From the NCBI GenBank assembly GCA_027488855.1, contig JAIYAV010000151.1:1-42699 (forward strand): DNA of 42,699 bases, given 5' to 3'. Shown in pieces: positions 30,657 to 39,565 of this stretch. Origin of the DNA: Saprospiraceae bacterium (GTDB lineage Bacteria > Bacteroidota > Bacteroidia > Chitinophagales > Saprospiraceae). The translations under genes and the position numbers were made by a program. Numbering within the stretch: the stretch's first letter is position 1; each line of letters starts with the position of its first letter. Under the pieces are notes generated by a model. That model ran no database searches, had not been told where the DNA came from, and saw only the letters and a program-made list of their open reading frames with translations.

Positions 30657-32651
30657 CTACGGTTTTATCTCATCCATCAAACAACTCGTGCCCCCATTCG
30701 CCAAAGACAAACCTTTCAAACGTTGAATGATGATGAGCATTTTTTCGCGGTTGATTTGGAAGCGCTGAATCAAGGCAGCTAGGTCTTTTGAGCTGAGGGT
30801 GGTATGGTCTTTCCCTGCAATCTCGTTGTAGGTATTCACTGTGCGGATGAAGTCTTCCCGGTCTTGTTTGATCGAAGCGAACATCATGGGCGAAATGGCG
30901 GTGGAATCCTTATTGGCTTTGATGTAGGTATTAAGGCCATTCATGATGTTTTCAAAACATTCGAGTTTGCTGTAGTAGCGCGATGAAATGTCCTTGTATT
31001 GGCGGATGTTTTGCTCGTAGGTAGCGTTTTCGATGGCGGTGATCTTCTCCCCTACCCTTTGGCCACAAATCTGGCAAGTCGGATACACCTGGCTGGCGCG
31101 GGTCAGCAACCAACTCTTTTTGGATTCCATGTCGAGGCGGGGATCGGGTGAAAAATCGGCTTCAAACAAGGCCGTTTCCATCTCTTTGAGCTTCCGCAAA
31201 GTCAGGTCATAGGTTTCCAAAGCCTGAATTTCTTTGGGCAACTTGCCCTGGGTTTCGATCTGTTTTACCCGATCGCGGTAATAATCCAGCATTTCGATGT
31301 CTTCGTAAATGTGGCGCGGAGAGCGGTTGGCATAATTGTAAGGGCCGGGATTGTTGAGCAGGTAGGATGCTACCGTCCGCGCTCTTTGCATCAGCTCGGT
31401 ACCAAACCATAGGTCAACGTCATTGTTCACGTTGCTGTACAAGCGGGTGTATTTCTCCCGAATGATGGGCTCCTGTTTTACCAGTTTGCTCAATTCTTCT
31501 TTGCGCAGTTCGTTGACGTGGAAATACAACTCAATCACCTTGGAATAAGCCAACCAATCGGGGTATTTGGTATTGAGGCTATTCTGGAAAACATCCATTT
31601 GTTTGTTGAGTTCAACCGCCAACTTCAGGATTTCCAGAAAGGATTTTTCCACTTCGCGTTTTTCTGTGTTTTGGATTTTGCGGAAATCTCTGGCTTTCTT
31701 CTCGATGTATTGTTGGTTGTAGGCCATTTGGGAGTGGTCGGTGTTGTATTCCGCCTTGGTGCTCACCACCAGCAGGAATGGCGCAGTGGTGGTGTTGACC
31801 ATCCTTTTGAGGTCGTCGACCCGGGTAGGTTTGGCAGCGTTGAAAAACTTGGAGCGCACTGGCTTTTCTACATCCCAGTGAATGCGGTACAAAATGGCTG
31901 AAATGACCTTTTCTTCGTACAAACCACTCAGTTCCTTGTTCAGCAGCTTGATGTAAAACTCGCTGACGATCTTTTGCGGATCTTCCAGGTTGCCCATCGA
32001 CTTGATGCCTTTGTCCACCTGCGGAATGATTTGATCCGAAAGCGCTGAAAAGGTACCCGAGATGGGATTTTTTAGGATGCTGGTAGCGGTACGGCCCAGG
32101 TTGAGGGATATCTCGGCGGTTTTTTTCCAAAATTCATTGGAGTTGTTACCTTTGAAGGCTTCAAATTTGACTTTGGCTACGATGTCGTTTTTCAGGTTGT
32201 CGTCGGGAATGTTTTCCAAAAAGCGGCCACCGTATTCCACCAAACGTTGCGAAATCGCCGGGTTGCGTACATCGTGAATCATCAGCGGGATAGTCAACGT
32301 GTTCGCTTCGTTGGCAGGGTCTTTGATGTTCACTGCCAGGTACATGTATTGCGGATAGTCCCCTTTTTTGAGTCCCACGTCTTTTTTCTCCCCTTTGTTC
32401 AGGCCTTCCCCTTCAAAAACAGCCTGGAGGGCCGTCGGATTGAGGAGGAAAACGTAGGCGGAATTGAGGTTGTAATCAGAAGACACCGGCACTGGCGTCG
32501 TCCAGGTTTCTACCTCTGTGGCAGTAATGGCAAATTGAGCGGACAAGACCTGTACACTGAATAAAAACAACAGTGTGGTTGAGAACAATGGCATTGCAAA
32601 TGGAAGTCGCAGTGTTCCACGCTTGGCTGGCAATAGTACTTTAAGAAACAT
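30657..32651 (-). CDS. Large exported protein of unknown function
   Basis: A 664-residue protein with an N-terminal signal (LFSTTLLFLFSVQVLSAQ). The first ATG is at 32651; an ATG at 32594 (MPLFSTTLLFLF) would give a more typical 20-residue signal peptide. The N-terminal 110 residues are beta-rich (FAITATEVETWTTPVPV). The remainder is long, helical and charged, with coiled-coil-like stretches around 340-380 and 470-500. A lone CxxC pair, YPTCQICGQRVG, near residue 545 could bind metal or form a disulfide. There are no membrane helices after the signal. I do not recognise the family. Confidence 0.75.
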   Translation of the reverse strand: MFLKVLLPAKRGTLRLPFAMPLFSTTLLFLFSVQVLSAQFAITATEVETWTTPVPVSSDYNLNSAYVFLLNPTALQAVFEGEGLNKGEKKDVGLKKGDYPQYMYLAVNIKDPANEANTLTIPLMIHDVRNPAISQRLVEYGGRFLENIPDDNLKNDIVAKVKFEAFKGNNSNEFWKKTAEISLNLGRTATSILKNPISGTFSALSDQIIPQVDKGIKSMGNLEDPQKIVSEFYIKLLNKELSGLYEEKVISAILYRIHWDVEKPVRSKFFNAAKPTRVDDLKRMVNTTTAPFLLVVSTKAEYNTDHSQMAYNQQYIEKKARDFRKIQNTEKREVEKSFLEILKLAVELNKQMDVFQNSLNTKYPDWLAYSKVIELYFHVNELRKEELSKLVKQEPIIREKYTRLYSNVNNDVDLWFGTELMQRARTVASYLLNNPGPYNYANRSPRHIYEDIEMLDYYRDRVKQIETQGKLPKEIQALETYDLTLRKLKEMETALFEADFSPDPRLDMESKKSWLLTRASQVYPTCQICGQRVGEKITAIENATYEQNIRQYKDISSRYYSKLECFENIMNGLNTYIKANKDSTAISPMMFASIKQDREDFIRTVNTYNEIAGKDHTTLSSKDLAALIQRFQINREKMLIIIQRLKGLSLANGGTSCLMDEIKP

Positions 32652-32717
32652 CGATGTTTATATTTTGAGCTTTTACACCATGCACTTAACGTCGTCAAAA
32701 AGAAAAGTTACATACCT

Positions 32718-32836
32718 GGGGGGCGATAAAAAAATAAGTGATTCATTTTGACAAAGGATTAGACAAGTAAACGTTTCATTTTAAGTTACTTATCTAATCC
32801 TTTGACTCAAAAAAAATGAACGCTTATTTTTGCCCC
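32718..32836. repeat. Structured hairpin element, copy 1 of 2
   Basis: The inner 20-bp stem pairs 32751-32770 with 32786-32805 at 18 of 20 positions around the loop ACGTTTCATTTTAAG (32771-32785). The 3' strand then has an unpaired CTCAAAAAAAAT (32806-32817), followed by an outer stem (left AAATAAGTGATTCAT, right ATGAACGCTTATTT) and terminal GGGG/CCCC. The same loop and bulge occur at the same spacing at 39307-39427. It starts 1 base from the stop of the small gene at 32838 and about 66 bases upstream of the exported-protein gene. Confidence 0.8.
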
Positions 32837-32837
32837 A

Positions 32838-33077
32838 CTATTTAGATTTTTCTTTTTGAAAGTGACGAAAAAAAAACAAAAGCACCCAGCGAACCAGCAA
32901 CAACCAAGGTAACGCATGTATCGTCAGATCGAGCCAATCGAGCCAGTATTGACCTTTGGCCCCATCGCGCAGCCAAATGAGCTTGCTGACAATATGGGGT
33001 TGAGGGGTAAAGGGCGCCAAACCCAGGGTAAGGCAGGCCAATACCACAAATTTCCAATCATTTATGGCTTGTTTCAT
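32838..33077 (-). CDS. Small membrane protein, unknown function
   Basis: A 79-residue protein with two membrane segments, about residues 9-24 (FVVLACLTLGLAPFTP) and 53-70 (ALPWLLLVRWVLLFFFRHF). A short loop between them contains LIWLRDGAKGQYWLDWLD. The C-terminus is basic (QKEKSK), suggesting a cytoplasmic end. No family was recognised. It precedes the exported-protein gene in the same direction, but the large hairpin at 32718-32836 separates them. Confidence 0.65.
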   Translation of the reverse strand: MKQAINDWKFVVLACLTLGLAPFTPQPHIVSKLIWLRDGAKGQYWLDWLDLTIHALPWLLLVRWVLLFFFRHFQKEKSK

Positions 33078-33195
33078 GGGACGGTTTTTTGGGAAAAATT
33101 AATAAAAGCTTTCCCCATGAATAAATCTGAACATTAAGTTACGTCTTTTTCAGTAAAAATCCCTTTTTTTACTTGACCTAAATCAGAAATACAAG

Positions 33196-34164
33196 ATGAT
33201 CGAGCAACCCAACATTGTAGTATTGGATGGACACACCCTCAATCCAGGGGATTTAAGTTGGCAAACCTTACAAAATTTAGGGAGTGTAACGGTATACGAC
33301 CGCTCCAATGGCAACGAAGTAGTTCCCCGATCCAAAACTGCCCAAATTCTGGTAGTCAACAAGGTGCCGATCACCCGCGAACACATCGAACAATTGCCTG
33401 ATTTGCAATGCATTTGTGTAAGCGCTACCGGGTACAACAACATCGACCTACAGGCCACCCGCGAACGTGGCATTTGTGTGTCCAACGCCGTGGGTTATGG
33501 TACTTTTTCGGTGGCCCAACACGTATTTGCCTTGCTGCTCGAACTGACCAACCATGTGGCCCTGCACCACCAAAGTGTGTTGAATGGCGACTGGAGCAAT
33601 CAGCCGGATTTTGCTTACTGGAAAAAGCCCTTGATTGAACTCAATGGCAAAACCATGGGAATCTTGGGTTTTGGCCGCATTGGTCAAAAAGTAGCCTCCA
33701 TCGCGATGGCCCTGGGCATGCGGGTAATCGCTACCCACCGCCACCCTGAGCGCGATGCCCTGGTGGGGGTAACTTTTGTTCGCATCGAAGACCTTTTTTC
33801 CTCCAGTGATGTCGTAAGCTTAACAGTACCACTGAATGACAAAACCCACCAAATCGTCAATGCCAAATTGCTGGAGCGGATGAAACCCTCGGCTTTTTTG
33901 ATCAATACTGGTCGGGGAGAACTGATCAATGAAGCAGACTTGTTGAAGGCCTTGCAAGAAGGCAAATTGGCTGGTGCCGGACTCGACGTATTGGATGGAG
34001 AGCCCCCCCGGCCCGATCATCCCCTCTTTGCCCTACCCAATTGCATCATTACCCCGCACCAAGCCTGGGCCAGTCGGGAAGCGCGCCAACGTTTGCTCAA
34101 CATTACGGGTACCAATGTAGTCTCCTTCTTGCGGGGCAAACCTCAAAATGTGGTCAACATCTAA
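33196..34164 (+). CDS. D-2-hydroxyacid dehydrogenase (glycerate/hydroxypyruvate reductase-like)
   Basis: A 322-residue NAD(P)-dependent dehydrogenase of the D-isomer-specific family. The Rossmann motif is GILGFGRIGQKVA (Gly158, Gly160, Gly163). Catalytic residues are Arg240 (INTGRGELINE), Glu269 (LDVLDGEPP) and His288 (IITPHQAW), all present. Closest by pattern are glycerate dehydrogenase/hydroxypyruvate reductases, which interconvert hydroxypyruvate and D-glycerate; other 2-ketoacids are possible. It lies 33 bases upstream of the NhaD-type antiporter in the same direction and is probably co-transcribed. Confidence 0.92.
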   Translation: MIEQPNIVVLDGHTLNPGDLSWQTLQNLGSVTVYDRSNGNEVVPRSKTAQILVVNKVPITREHIEQLPDLQCICVSATGYNNIDLQATRERGICVSNAVGYGTFSVAQHVFALLLELTNHVALHHQSVLNGDWSNQPDFAYWKKPLIELNGKTMGILGFGRIGQKVASIAMALGMRVIATHRHPERDALVGVTFVRIEDLFSSSDVVSLTVPLNDKTHQIVNAKLLERMKPSAFLINTGRGELINEADLLKALQEGKLAGAGLDVLDGEPPRPDHPLFALPNCIITPHQAWASREARQRLLNITGTNVVSFLRGKPQNVVNI

Positions 34165-34197
34165 GGGATTGCACTCTTTTTATCCAAAATCCTAATC

Positions 34198-35475
34198 ATG
34201 GAATTACTGACCATTTTCGTTTTTGTTATCGGGTACTTGTTGATCACCCTGGAGCACAATGTACAAATCGACAAAGCCGCAACCGCCATCATTACTGGAG
34301 TGCTGTGCTGGACCTTGTACAGCCTCTCGGGGGTGGAAGTCCACCACCTCACTGAACACCTGGGGCAGCATCTTTCCGACATTGCCGGAATTCTTTTCTT
34401 CCTGATTGGGGCCATGACCATCGTGGAGCTCATCGATGCCCACCAGGGTTTTGAAGTGATCACCCAACAAATTCGTACCCGCGACAAACGGCGCTTGCTG
34501 TGGGTGATTGGCATCCTTACTTTTTTCCTATCGTCGATTCTCGACAACCTGACCACCACCATTGTCATTGTAGTGCTGCTCAAAAAACTAATTGCAGATC
34601 CGAAAGATCGCTTGTACTACATCGCGACCACCATCATTGCGGCCAATGCGGGTGGTGCTTGGACACCTATTGGAGATGTGACAACTACCATGCTGTGGAT
34701 TGGCGGGCAACTATCGGCGGGCAACATCGTAGTCAAGTTATTTTTACCTTCGATTGCAGCATTGATTGTACCACTGTTTTTGATCAGTTGGAAACTCAAA
34801 GGAGAGCACAAGGAGCTAGAAAAGAATCTCGGCAATCAAGAAAATGAAATCCGTACTGGGGAAAAAAGACTGGTACTGGTTTTAGGTCTTTCCATGTTGC
34901 TCATGGTGCCCGTGTACAAAATGATCACCCATCTTCCTCCTTATATGGGCATGATGCTGGGTTTGGGGATTCTCTGGCTCACTACCGAAATCATCCACCG
35001 AGGAAAAACACCTGAGCACAAAAAATCTCTTTCGGTATTGAAAGCACTGGAGCGGATGGACATGCCTTCTATTCTGTTCTTTTTGGGCATTTTATTGGCC
35101 GTATCGGCCCTTGAGACACAAGGGACACTACCTGGTTTGGCACGTTGGCTGGATACCAGTGTAGGCAATATGGATGTGGTGGTCATCATTACAGGAATGC
35201 TTTCAGCCATCGTTGACAATGTCCCTTTGGTAGCCGCAGCAATCGGAATGTATCCGCTAACTGATATTCCCCCGGACAGTCGTTTTTGGGAAATGTTGGC
35301 TTATTGTGCGGGTACGGGAGGCAGCATGCTGATCATTGGTTCAGCGGCAGGAGTTGCGGCGATGGGTTTGGAAAAAATTACCTTTGGGTGGTATTTGCAA
35401 AAAATTAGCTGGATTGCTTTGCTGAGTTATTTTGCAGGTATCGGGGTGTATTTTTTACTCAATGGCTTCGCTTGA
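34198..35475 (+). CDS. nhaD: NhaD-type Na+/H+ antiporter
   Basis: A 425-residue integral membrane protein with about 11-12 hydrophobic helices, of the ArsB/NhaD superfamily. NhaD-type motifs include LSSILDNLTTTIVIVVLLKKLI (about 105-125), ANAGGAWTPIGDVTTTMLWIGGQL (about 150-170), GMLSAIVDNVPLVAAAIGMYPL (about 325-345) and CAGTGGSMLIIGSAAGVAAMG. The paired D-N and T-T/N-V motifs in the two repeats are where Na+ is thought to bind. It would exchange cytoplasmic Na+ for protons. A bidirectional terminator-like hairpin follows. Confidence 0.92.
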   Translation: MELLTIFVFVIGYLLITLEHNVQIDKAATAIITGVLCWTLYSLSGVEVHHLTEHLGQHLSDIAGILFFLIGAMTIVELIDAHQGFEVITQQIRTRDKRRLLWVIGILTFFLSSILDNLTTTIVIVVLLKKLIADPKDRLYYIATTIIAANAGGAWTPIGDVTTTMLWIGGQLSAGNIVVKLFLPSIAALIVPLFLISWKLKGEHKELEKNLGNQENEIRTGEKRLVLVLGLSMLLMVPVYKMITHLPPYMGMMLGLGILWLTTEIIHRGKTPEHKKSLSVLKALERMDMPSILFFLGILLAVSALETQGTLPGLARWLDTSVGNMDVVVIITGMLSAIVDNVPLVAAAIGMYPLTDIPPDSRFWEMLAYCAGTGGSMLIIGSAAGVAAMGLEKITFGWYLQKISWIALLSYFAGIGVYFLLNGFA

Positions 35476-35547
35476 TGAATATCTTCACCATAAAACATGA
35501 GTCATTCCGAAATTTTCATAAACACTACAAAAGCAACATTTCTTTAT

Positions 35548-35641
35548 CACAAAGAGAAAAAAGAGAACACAAAGGACACAAAGCAAAGCGTAGTCTACGC
35601 CTGACTTTGTGTCCTTTGTGCTTCTTTGTGCTTTCTCTGTG
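35548..35641. terminator. 36-bp inverted repeat between convergent genes
   Basis: Arms 35548-35583 and 35605-35641 pair (CACAAAG- and GGACACAAAG-type words against CTTTGTGTCC and CTTTGTG). A nested perfect GCGTAG-T-CTACGC hairpin (35588-35600) sits in the loop. It lies between the ends of nhaD and the APC permease gene, fitting a bidirectional terminator. Confidence 0.75.
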
Positions 35642-35696
35642 AAAATTGTGTCGCTTTGGAATTTCGGGATGATTCATGTTTAACGTGCAACAACGC

Positions 35697-37106
35697 TTAT
35701 TTTCTGCGCAGCAGCAAATAATAAATAGGAATCCCCAGAGCAACGATGATCAAGCCAGGCCAGGTGTAGGCTGGTTTGTAAATGATCAGCAGTACACAAA
35801 AACTGATCCCCATCAAGATGTAGATGATGGGTAAAACTGGATACCCAAAGGCTTTGTATGGTCTTTCCAGATCAGGTTGTTTGACCCGCAAAATGAAAAT
35901 TCCCAGGATGGTCAACACGTAAAAAATGACCACTACAAAGCAGATCATATCCAATAAATCGCCGTAACGGCCACTCAAACACAAGATGGAAGCAAAGGCA
36001 CATTGAATCCAAAGTCCAAATTCAGGGACGGCGTTTTTATTCAATTCACCCGCTTTTTTGAAAAACAAACCATCTTGCGCCATGCTGTAATAGACCCGAG
36101 CACCAGAGAGGATCAGGCCATTGTTGCAACCAAAAGTGGATACCATCACCAATAACGCCAGGATCGCCGTGCCACTTGCGCCAAAAATGGACTGCGCCGC
36201 CGCAATACCCACGCGGTCTTTGGCCGCCGTAGCAATATCGTTCATGGGCAAAACGGCAGTATACATCACATTGGTGAGTACATAAATGACGGTTACGATG
36301 AGCGTACCCAAAAAGAGCGCCAGGCCAATGTTGCGTTTGGGGTTGGTAATTTCGCCAGCCACAAAGGTGACGTTGTTCCAGGAATCGCTGCTGAACAAGG
36401 TGCCAACCATTGCTGCGGCAATCCCTCCCGCCAATACCGAAAATCCGGGATAGCTTTCAAAAACGCCCGGAGAAACAAAACGCTGGATGTCAAAAGCGTT
36501 GCTCCAGTTGGCCGCCCAAACTTCGGGTTTCATCAAAATGAAGCCAAAAAGAATCAAGCCAATCAGGCTGATCAGTTTTGCAGCGGTAAAAGTCGTTTGA
36601 ATGATCTTGCCACTTTTTACACCCCGGGTATTGATGTAGGTGAGCAAAATGATCAGGGCAATGGAGACCAATTGCGCGGAGGAAATGTTGAATCCCATGA
36701 TCCTGGCCAAAATCACATCATCCCCCAATTGTGGGACGAAGTAGGCAAAAAACTTGGAAAAGGCCACGCCAACTGCCGCAATGGTTCCGGTTTGAATCAC
36801 CGCAAAAAAGCTCCATCCAAACAAAAAAGCAACCAGTGAATTGTAGGCTTCGCGCAAATAAACGTATTGCCCGCCAGCTTTGGGGTACATCCCGCTCAAC
36901 TCACCATAACTCAAGGCCGCAGCCAGGGTCATGAACCCCGTAATCAGCCAAATGAGCAGCAGCCAGCCAGCCGAGCCGACATTGCGCGTCACATCGGCGC
37001 TCACAATAAAAATACCCGAGCCGATCATCCCCCCTGCTACCAATAAAGTAGCATCGAGTAGCCCCAGCTCCCGCTTCATATTATCAGGATTGTTAGATGG
37101 ATCCAT
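35697..37106 (-). CDS. APC-family amino acid permease (LAT-like)
   Basis: A 469-residue membrane transporter with about 12 helices. The first helix has the APC substrate-binding signature GGMIGSGIFIVSADV, followed by GELSGMYPKAGGQYVYLREAYN. FLFGWSFFAVIQTGTIAAVG resembles LAT/serine-threonine-exchanger members. It also carries LLTYINTRGVKSGKIIQTTFTAAKL, typical of the same group. The start is set at ATG 37106 (MDPSNNPDNMKRELGLLDA); the frame extends to 37139 but crosses one arm of an inverted repeat. It is followed upstream by another APC gene in the same direction, which suggests linked amino-acid uptake or exchange. Substrate is unknown. Confidence 0.92.
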   Translation of the reverse strand: MDPSNNPDNMKRELGLLDATLLVAGGMIGSGIFIVSADVTRNVGSAGWLLLIWLITGFMTLAAALSYGELSGMYPKAGGQYVYLREAYNSLVAFLFGWSFFAVIQTGTIAAVGVAFSKFFAYFVPQLGDDVILARIMGFNISSAQLVSIALIILLTYINTRGVKSGKIIQTTFTAAKLISLIGLILFGFILMKPEVWAANWSNAFDIQRFVSPGVFESYPGFSVLAGGIAAAMVGTLFSSDSWNNVTFVAGEITNPKRNIGLALFLGTLIVTVIYVLTNVMYTAVLPMNDIATAAKDRVGIAAAQSIFGASGTAILALLVMVSTFGCNNGLILSGARVYYSMAQDGLFFKKAGELNKNAVPEFGLWIQCAFASILCLSGRYGDLLDMICFVVVIFYVLTILGIFILRVKQPDLERPYKAFGYPVLPIIYILMGISFCVLLIIYKPAYTWPGLIIVALGIPIYYLLLRRK

Positions 37107-37123
37107 TTTGTTAGGGAATTTAA

Positions 37124-37172
37124 TAGAAACGCAATGCACTGCGTATTTACACTACAATGCATTGCGTTTCTA
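37124..37172. repeat. 15-bp perfect inverted repeat
   Basis: TAGAAACGCAATGCA (37124-37138) and TGCATTGCGTTTCTA (37158-37172) flank a 19-base loop. It lies between two permease genes on the minus strand, 17 bases after the stop of the upstream one, so it could terminate or attenuate transcription into the downstream permease. Confidence 0.75.
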
Positions 37173-37189
37173 CTGATCTTAAAATATGA

Positions 37190-38644
37190 CTATGCCGTCA
37201 ATTTGCTGTGTTTGCGGCTGTAGGTAAAATAGATGACCAATCCTACCAGCATCCAGCCCAGTGCAATCATTTGGGTGTTGATGTCCAGTGAAATGATCAT
37301 CGCACCACAAACCACAATCCCCAAAATAGGCACCAATGGCACCAGTGGAGTTCTGAAAGGACGTGGAACATCAGGATCTGATTTGCGCATCACCATGATG
37401 CCGATACACACGATGACAAAGGCCAACAAGGTACCAATACTGGTCAAATCGCCTGCGACACTACCTGGCACAAATCCGGCAAACAAACCTACGAAGACCA
37501 ACAAGATTATGTTCGACTTGTAAGGAGTGCTGAATTTGGGGTGCAAATCCGCAAATACTTTGGGCAGCAATCCGTCTTTCGACATGGAATAAAATACCCG
37601 GGATTGGCCCATCAACATCACCAGAATTACGGAAGAAAAGCCAGCCAAAATCGCCACAGTTACCGCTGTAGCCAGCCAACCGTATCCGGTCATGTAGGTT
37701 GAAATGGCATAAGCCACCGACGCTTCTTTGCCCTTAACAGGGTCGATAAAATCAGCATGAGGAGCAACTCCCGTCAGTACGTGGGCGAACAACACATACA
37801 AAATGGTACAGACTACCAACGAGCCGAGGATACCAATTGGCATGTCCCGGCTAGGATTTTTAGCTTCCTGAGCTGCGGTAGATACTGCATCAAAACCAAT
37901 GAAGGCAAAAAATACGATCCCCGCACCACGCAAAACACCGCCCCAACCCCAATCAAAAAAGCTATCGTGACCAGGAGTTCCTTCAGGAATGAAGTAAGGT
38001 GTGTGGTTAGCAGGGTTGACATAACTCCAGCCAATGGCGATAAAAATCAAGACAATCGCCACTTTGACAAATACGATGATCGCATTGACAAAAGCTGACT
38101 CCTGGGTGCCCTTGATCAACAAAGCCGTCAACAGGCCCAAAATCAATAAGGCGGGCAGGTTCATCATACCTGCTACGCCGTCCGGAGAAACCTCGAACGG
38201 CGAATGGCACCATTCATAGGGTATGGCTCCCCCCAAGAGCTTATTCAGGTATTCACTCCAGGCAATTGAAACCGTGGCTGCGCCCAGCGCGTACTCCAGT
38301 ACCAGCGCCCAGCCAATGATCCAGGCCATGATTTCGCCCAAAGTGGCATAAGCGTAAGTATATGCGCTACCTGCAATCGGAATCATTGCAGCAAATTCAG
38401 CATAACACAATCCCGCAAAAGCACAGCCTAAAGCAGCCAGCATAAAGGAGATTGTTACAGCATTGCCCGCATGCCCACCAGCAGCAGCGGCAGTACGTAC
38501 AAAAAGGCCAGCACCAATAATGGCACCAATGCCTAGTGCAACCAGGCTCCAGGCGGTCAGGGTGCGTTTGAGCGTACCGTGTCCGTCGGCACCCGCCTCA
38601 TTCAAGAGCTGTGAAAGTGGTTTTTTCGTAAATAATTTACTCAT
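37190..38644 (-). CDS. APC-family cationic amino acid transporter (CAT-like)
   Basis: A 484-residue membrane permease with about 12-14 helices. The N-terminus includes LGIGAIIGAGLFVRTAAAA, the APC helix-1 substrate motif, and FAAMIPIAGSAYTYAYATLGEIMAWIIGW, characteristic of the CAT/YfnA group. GGVLRGAGIVFFAFIGFDAVSTAAQEAKNPSRDMPIGI in helix 6 and MGQSRVFYSMSKDGLLPKVF are also diagnostic. The C-terminus ends in a short basic tail (YSRKHSKL). It should import basic or other amino acids by proton coupling. It lies upstream of the second APC gene, separated by a hairpin. Confidence 0.94.
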   Translation of the reverse strand: MSKLFTKKPLSQLLNEAGADGHGTLKRTLTAWSLVALGIGAIIGAGLFVRTAAAAGGHAGNAVTISFMLAALGCAFAGLCYAEFAAMIPIAGSAYTYAYATLGEIMAWIIGWALVLEYALGAATVSIAWSEYLNKLLGGAIPYEWCHSPFEVSPDGVAGMMNLPALLILGLLTALLIKGTQESAFVNAIIVFVKVAIVLIFIAIGWSYVNPANHTPYFIPEGTPGHDSFFDWGWGGVLRGAGIVFFAFIGFDAVSTAAQEAKNPSRDMPIGILGSLVVCTILYVLFAHVLTGVAPHADFIDPVKGKEASVAYAISTYMTGYGWLATAVTVAILAGFSSVILVMLMGQSRVFYSMSKDGLLPKVFADLHPKFSTPYKSNIILLVFVGLFAGFVPGSVAGDLTSIGTLLAFVIVCIGIMVMRKSDPDVPRPFRTPLVPLVPILGIVVCGAMIISLDINTQMIALGWMLVGLVIYFTYSRKHSKLTA

Positions 38645-38772
38645 GTGAATTGGTGGTATAAAAGTGAATCAATGGTCAATTGACAAAGTAGTAGGGCAAA
38701 ATATGCCTTTGGATAGGGGGAAAGATAGCAAACAAAATAGATTGAGCTTGCTGAACTTGCCTTTTTTGTTAT

Positions 38773-39243
38773 TTAAAGTTGGGGAATCCGCAATACTTGC
38801 CCTGGATAGATCAGGTTTGGATCTTTCAACATCGGTTTATTTGCTTCAAAGATCACTGGATATTTCAATGCATCACCGTAATGGGCCTTGGCAATTTTGG
38901 ACAGGGAATCCCCTTTTTTGACCTCATAAAAGGTGGCTTCCGGTTCTGGTTCGATCACCGTCATGCGGTCGTCTACTTGAGCAACTCCATCCACGTTGCC
39001 CAAGGTCAGAATAATTTTTTCTTTGTCTGCTTGAGAATTGACCTCTCCGAATACAATCACGGTATCCTCTTGCAGGTCTACAAAGAAGTCTTTCACCTCA
39101 ATGCCCAAGTCAGCAACTGCACTTCGGAGTGCTTCAACATTGGTTTCGTGTACTTTTTCAGCTTCTTCCGGCTTGGTTACTTCTTCTTTTTTGCGCTTGA
39201 ACAATTTAGCGCCAGCATTTTTTAAGAAGGAAAAGAGTCCCAT
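38773..39243 (-). CDS. kbp: BON-LysM protein, Kbp (YgaU)-like
   Basis: A 156-residue cytosolic-type protein (no signal peptide) with the layout of E. coli Kbp, the potassium-binding protein. The N-terminus MGLFSFLKNAGAKLFK resembles that of Kbp. A BON domain (about residues 35-92) includes FFVDLQEDTVIVFGEV and LGNVDGVAQVDDRM. The C-terminal LysM domain (about 104-155) has FYEVKKGDSLSKIAKAHYGD and IFEANKPMLKDPNLIYPGQ. The start is ATG 39243; the longer frame to 39306 lacks family sequence. A role in sensing or buffering K+ is inferred from the E. coli homologue. It is divergent from secDF. Confidence 0.9.
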   Translation of the reverse strand: MGLFSFLKNAGAKLFKRKKEEVTKPEEAEKVHETNVEALRSAVADLGIEVKDFFVDLQEDTVIVFGEVNSQADKEKIILTLGNVDGVAQVDDRMTVIEPEPEATFYEVKKGDSLSKIAKAHYGDALKYPVIFEANKPMLKDPNLIYPGQVLRIPQL

Positions 39244-39282
39244 GGTGTTATCTTTTGATTGGTGGTAGAAAATTTCAAGCTC

Positions 39283-39290
39283 CAAATATA
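39283..39290 (-). promoter_or_regulatory. Candidate -7 box of the Kbp-like gene
   Basis: On the minus strand this reads TATATTTG, 39 bases before ATG 39243. The best TTG upstream (39306-39304) is only 13 bases away, so the -33 element is unconvincing. The structured hairpin begins 16 bases further upstream. Confidence 0.4.
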
Positions 39291-39306
39291 AAAAACGAAA
39301 CGGCAA

Positions 39307-39427
39307 TGTAACGCAGAAAAATTAACTTCCCGATTTGGGTTTTGAATAGGAAGCTGAACGCTTCATTTCAAGTGAGCTTCCTATTCAAAAGCCTCAAAAA
39401 AAATCGGGAAGTAATTTTTTGCGTCAG
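39307..39427. repeat. Structured hairpin element, copy 2 of 2
   Basis: The inner 20-bp stem pairs 39338-39357 with 39373-39392 at 18 of 20 positions around the loop ACGCTTCATTTCAAG (39358-39372). The 3' strand then has CTCAAAAAAAAT (39393-39404), identical to copy 1 and 20 bases after the loop as there. The outer stem pairs ATTAACTTCCCGAT with ATCGGGAAGTAAT. It sits between two divergent genes, so it is not a terminator of either. Stem sequence differs from copy 1 at roughly half the positions while pairing is kept. Confidence 0.85.
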
Positions 39428-39508
39428 ACAACGCCCGGTTTTTGGTTAAATCTTGAAATTTTATTTGCGTTTTCTGCCTTTGGGGTACCGATTTTTTGTA
39501 AAACAGCT

Positions 39509-39516
39509 TATATTTG
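39509..39516 (+). promoter_or_regulatory. Candidate -7 box of secDF
   Basis: TATATTTG matches TAnnTTTG and lies 49 bases before ATG 39566. No TTG is found 19-21 bases upstream, so this is a partial match only. Confidence 0.4.
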
Positions 39517-39565
39517 CCCAGTTTTTTTTAGAAAAATCTTATACTAGCAAAGTAAACAAGAAGTT

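Noticed and set aside
39307..39427. Rho-independent terminator
   Set aside because: It lies between divergent genes and its A8/T8 tract is an internal bulge, not a 3' tail.
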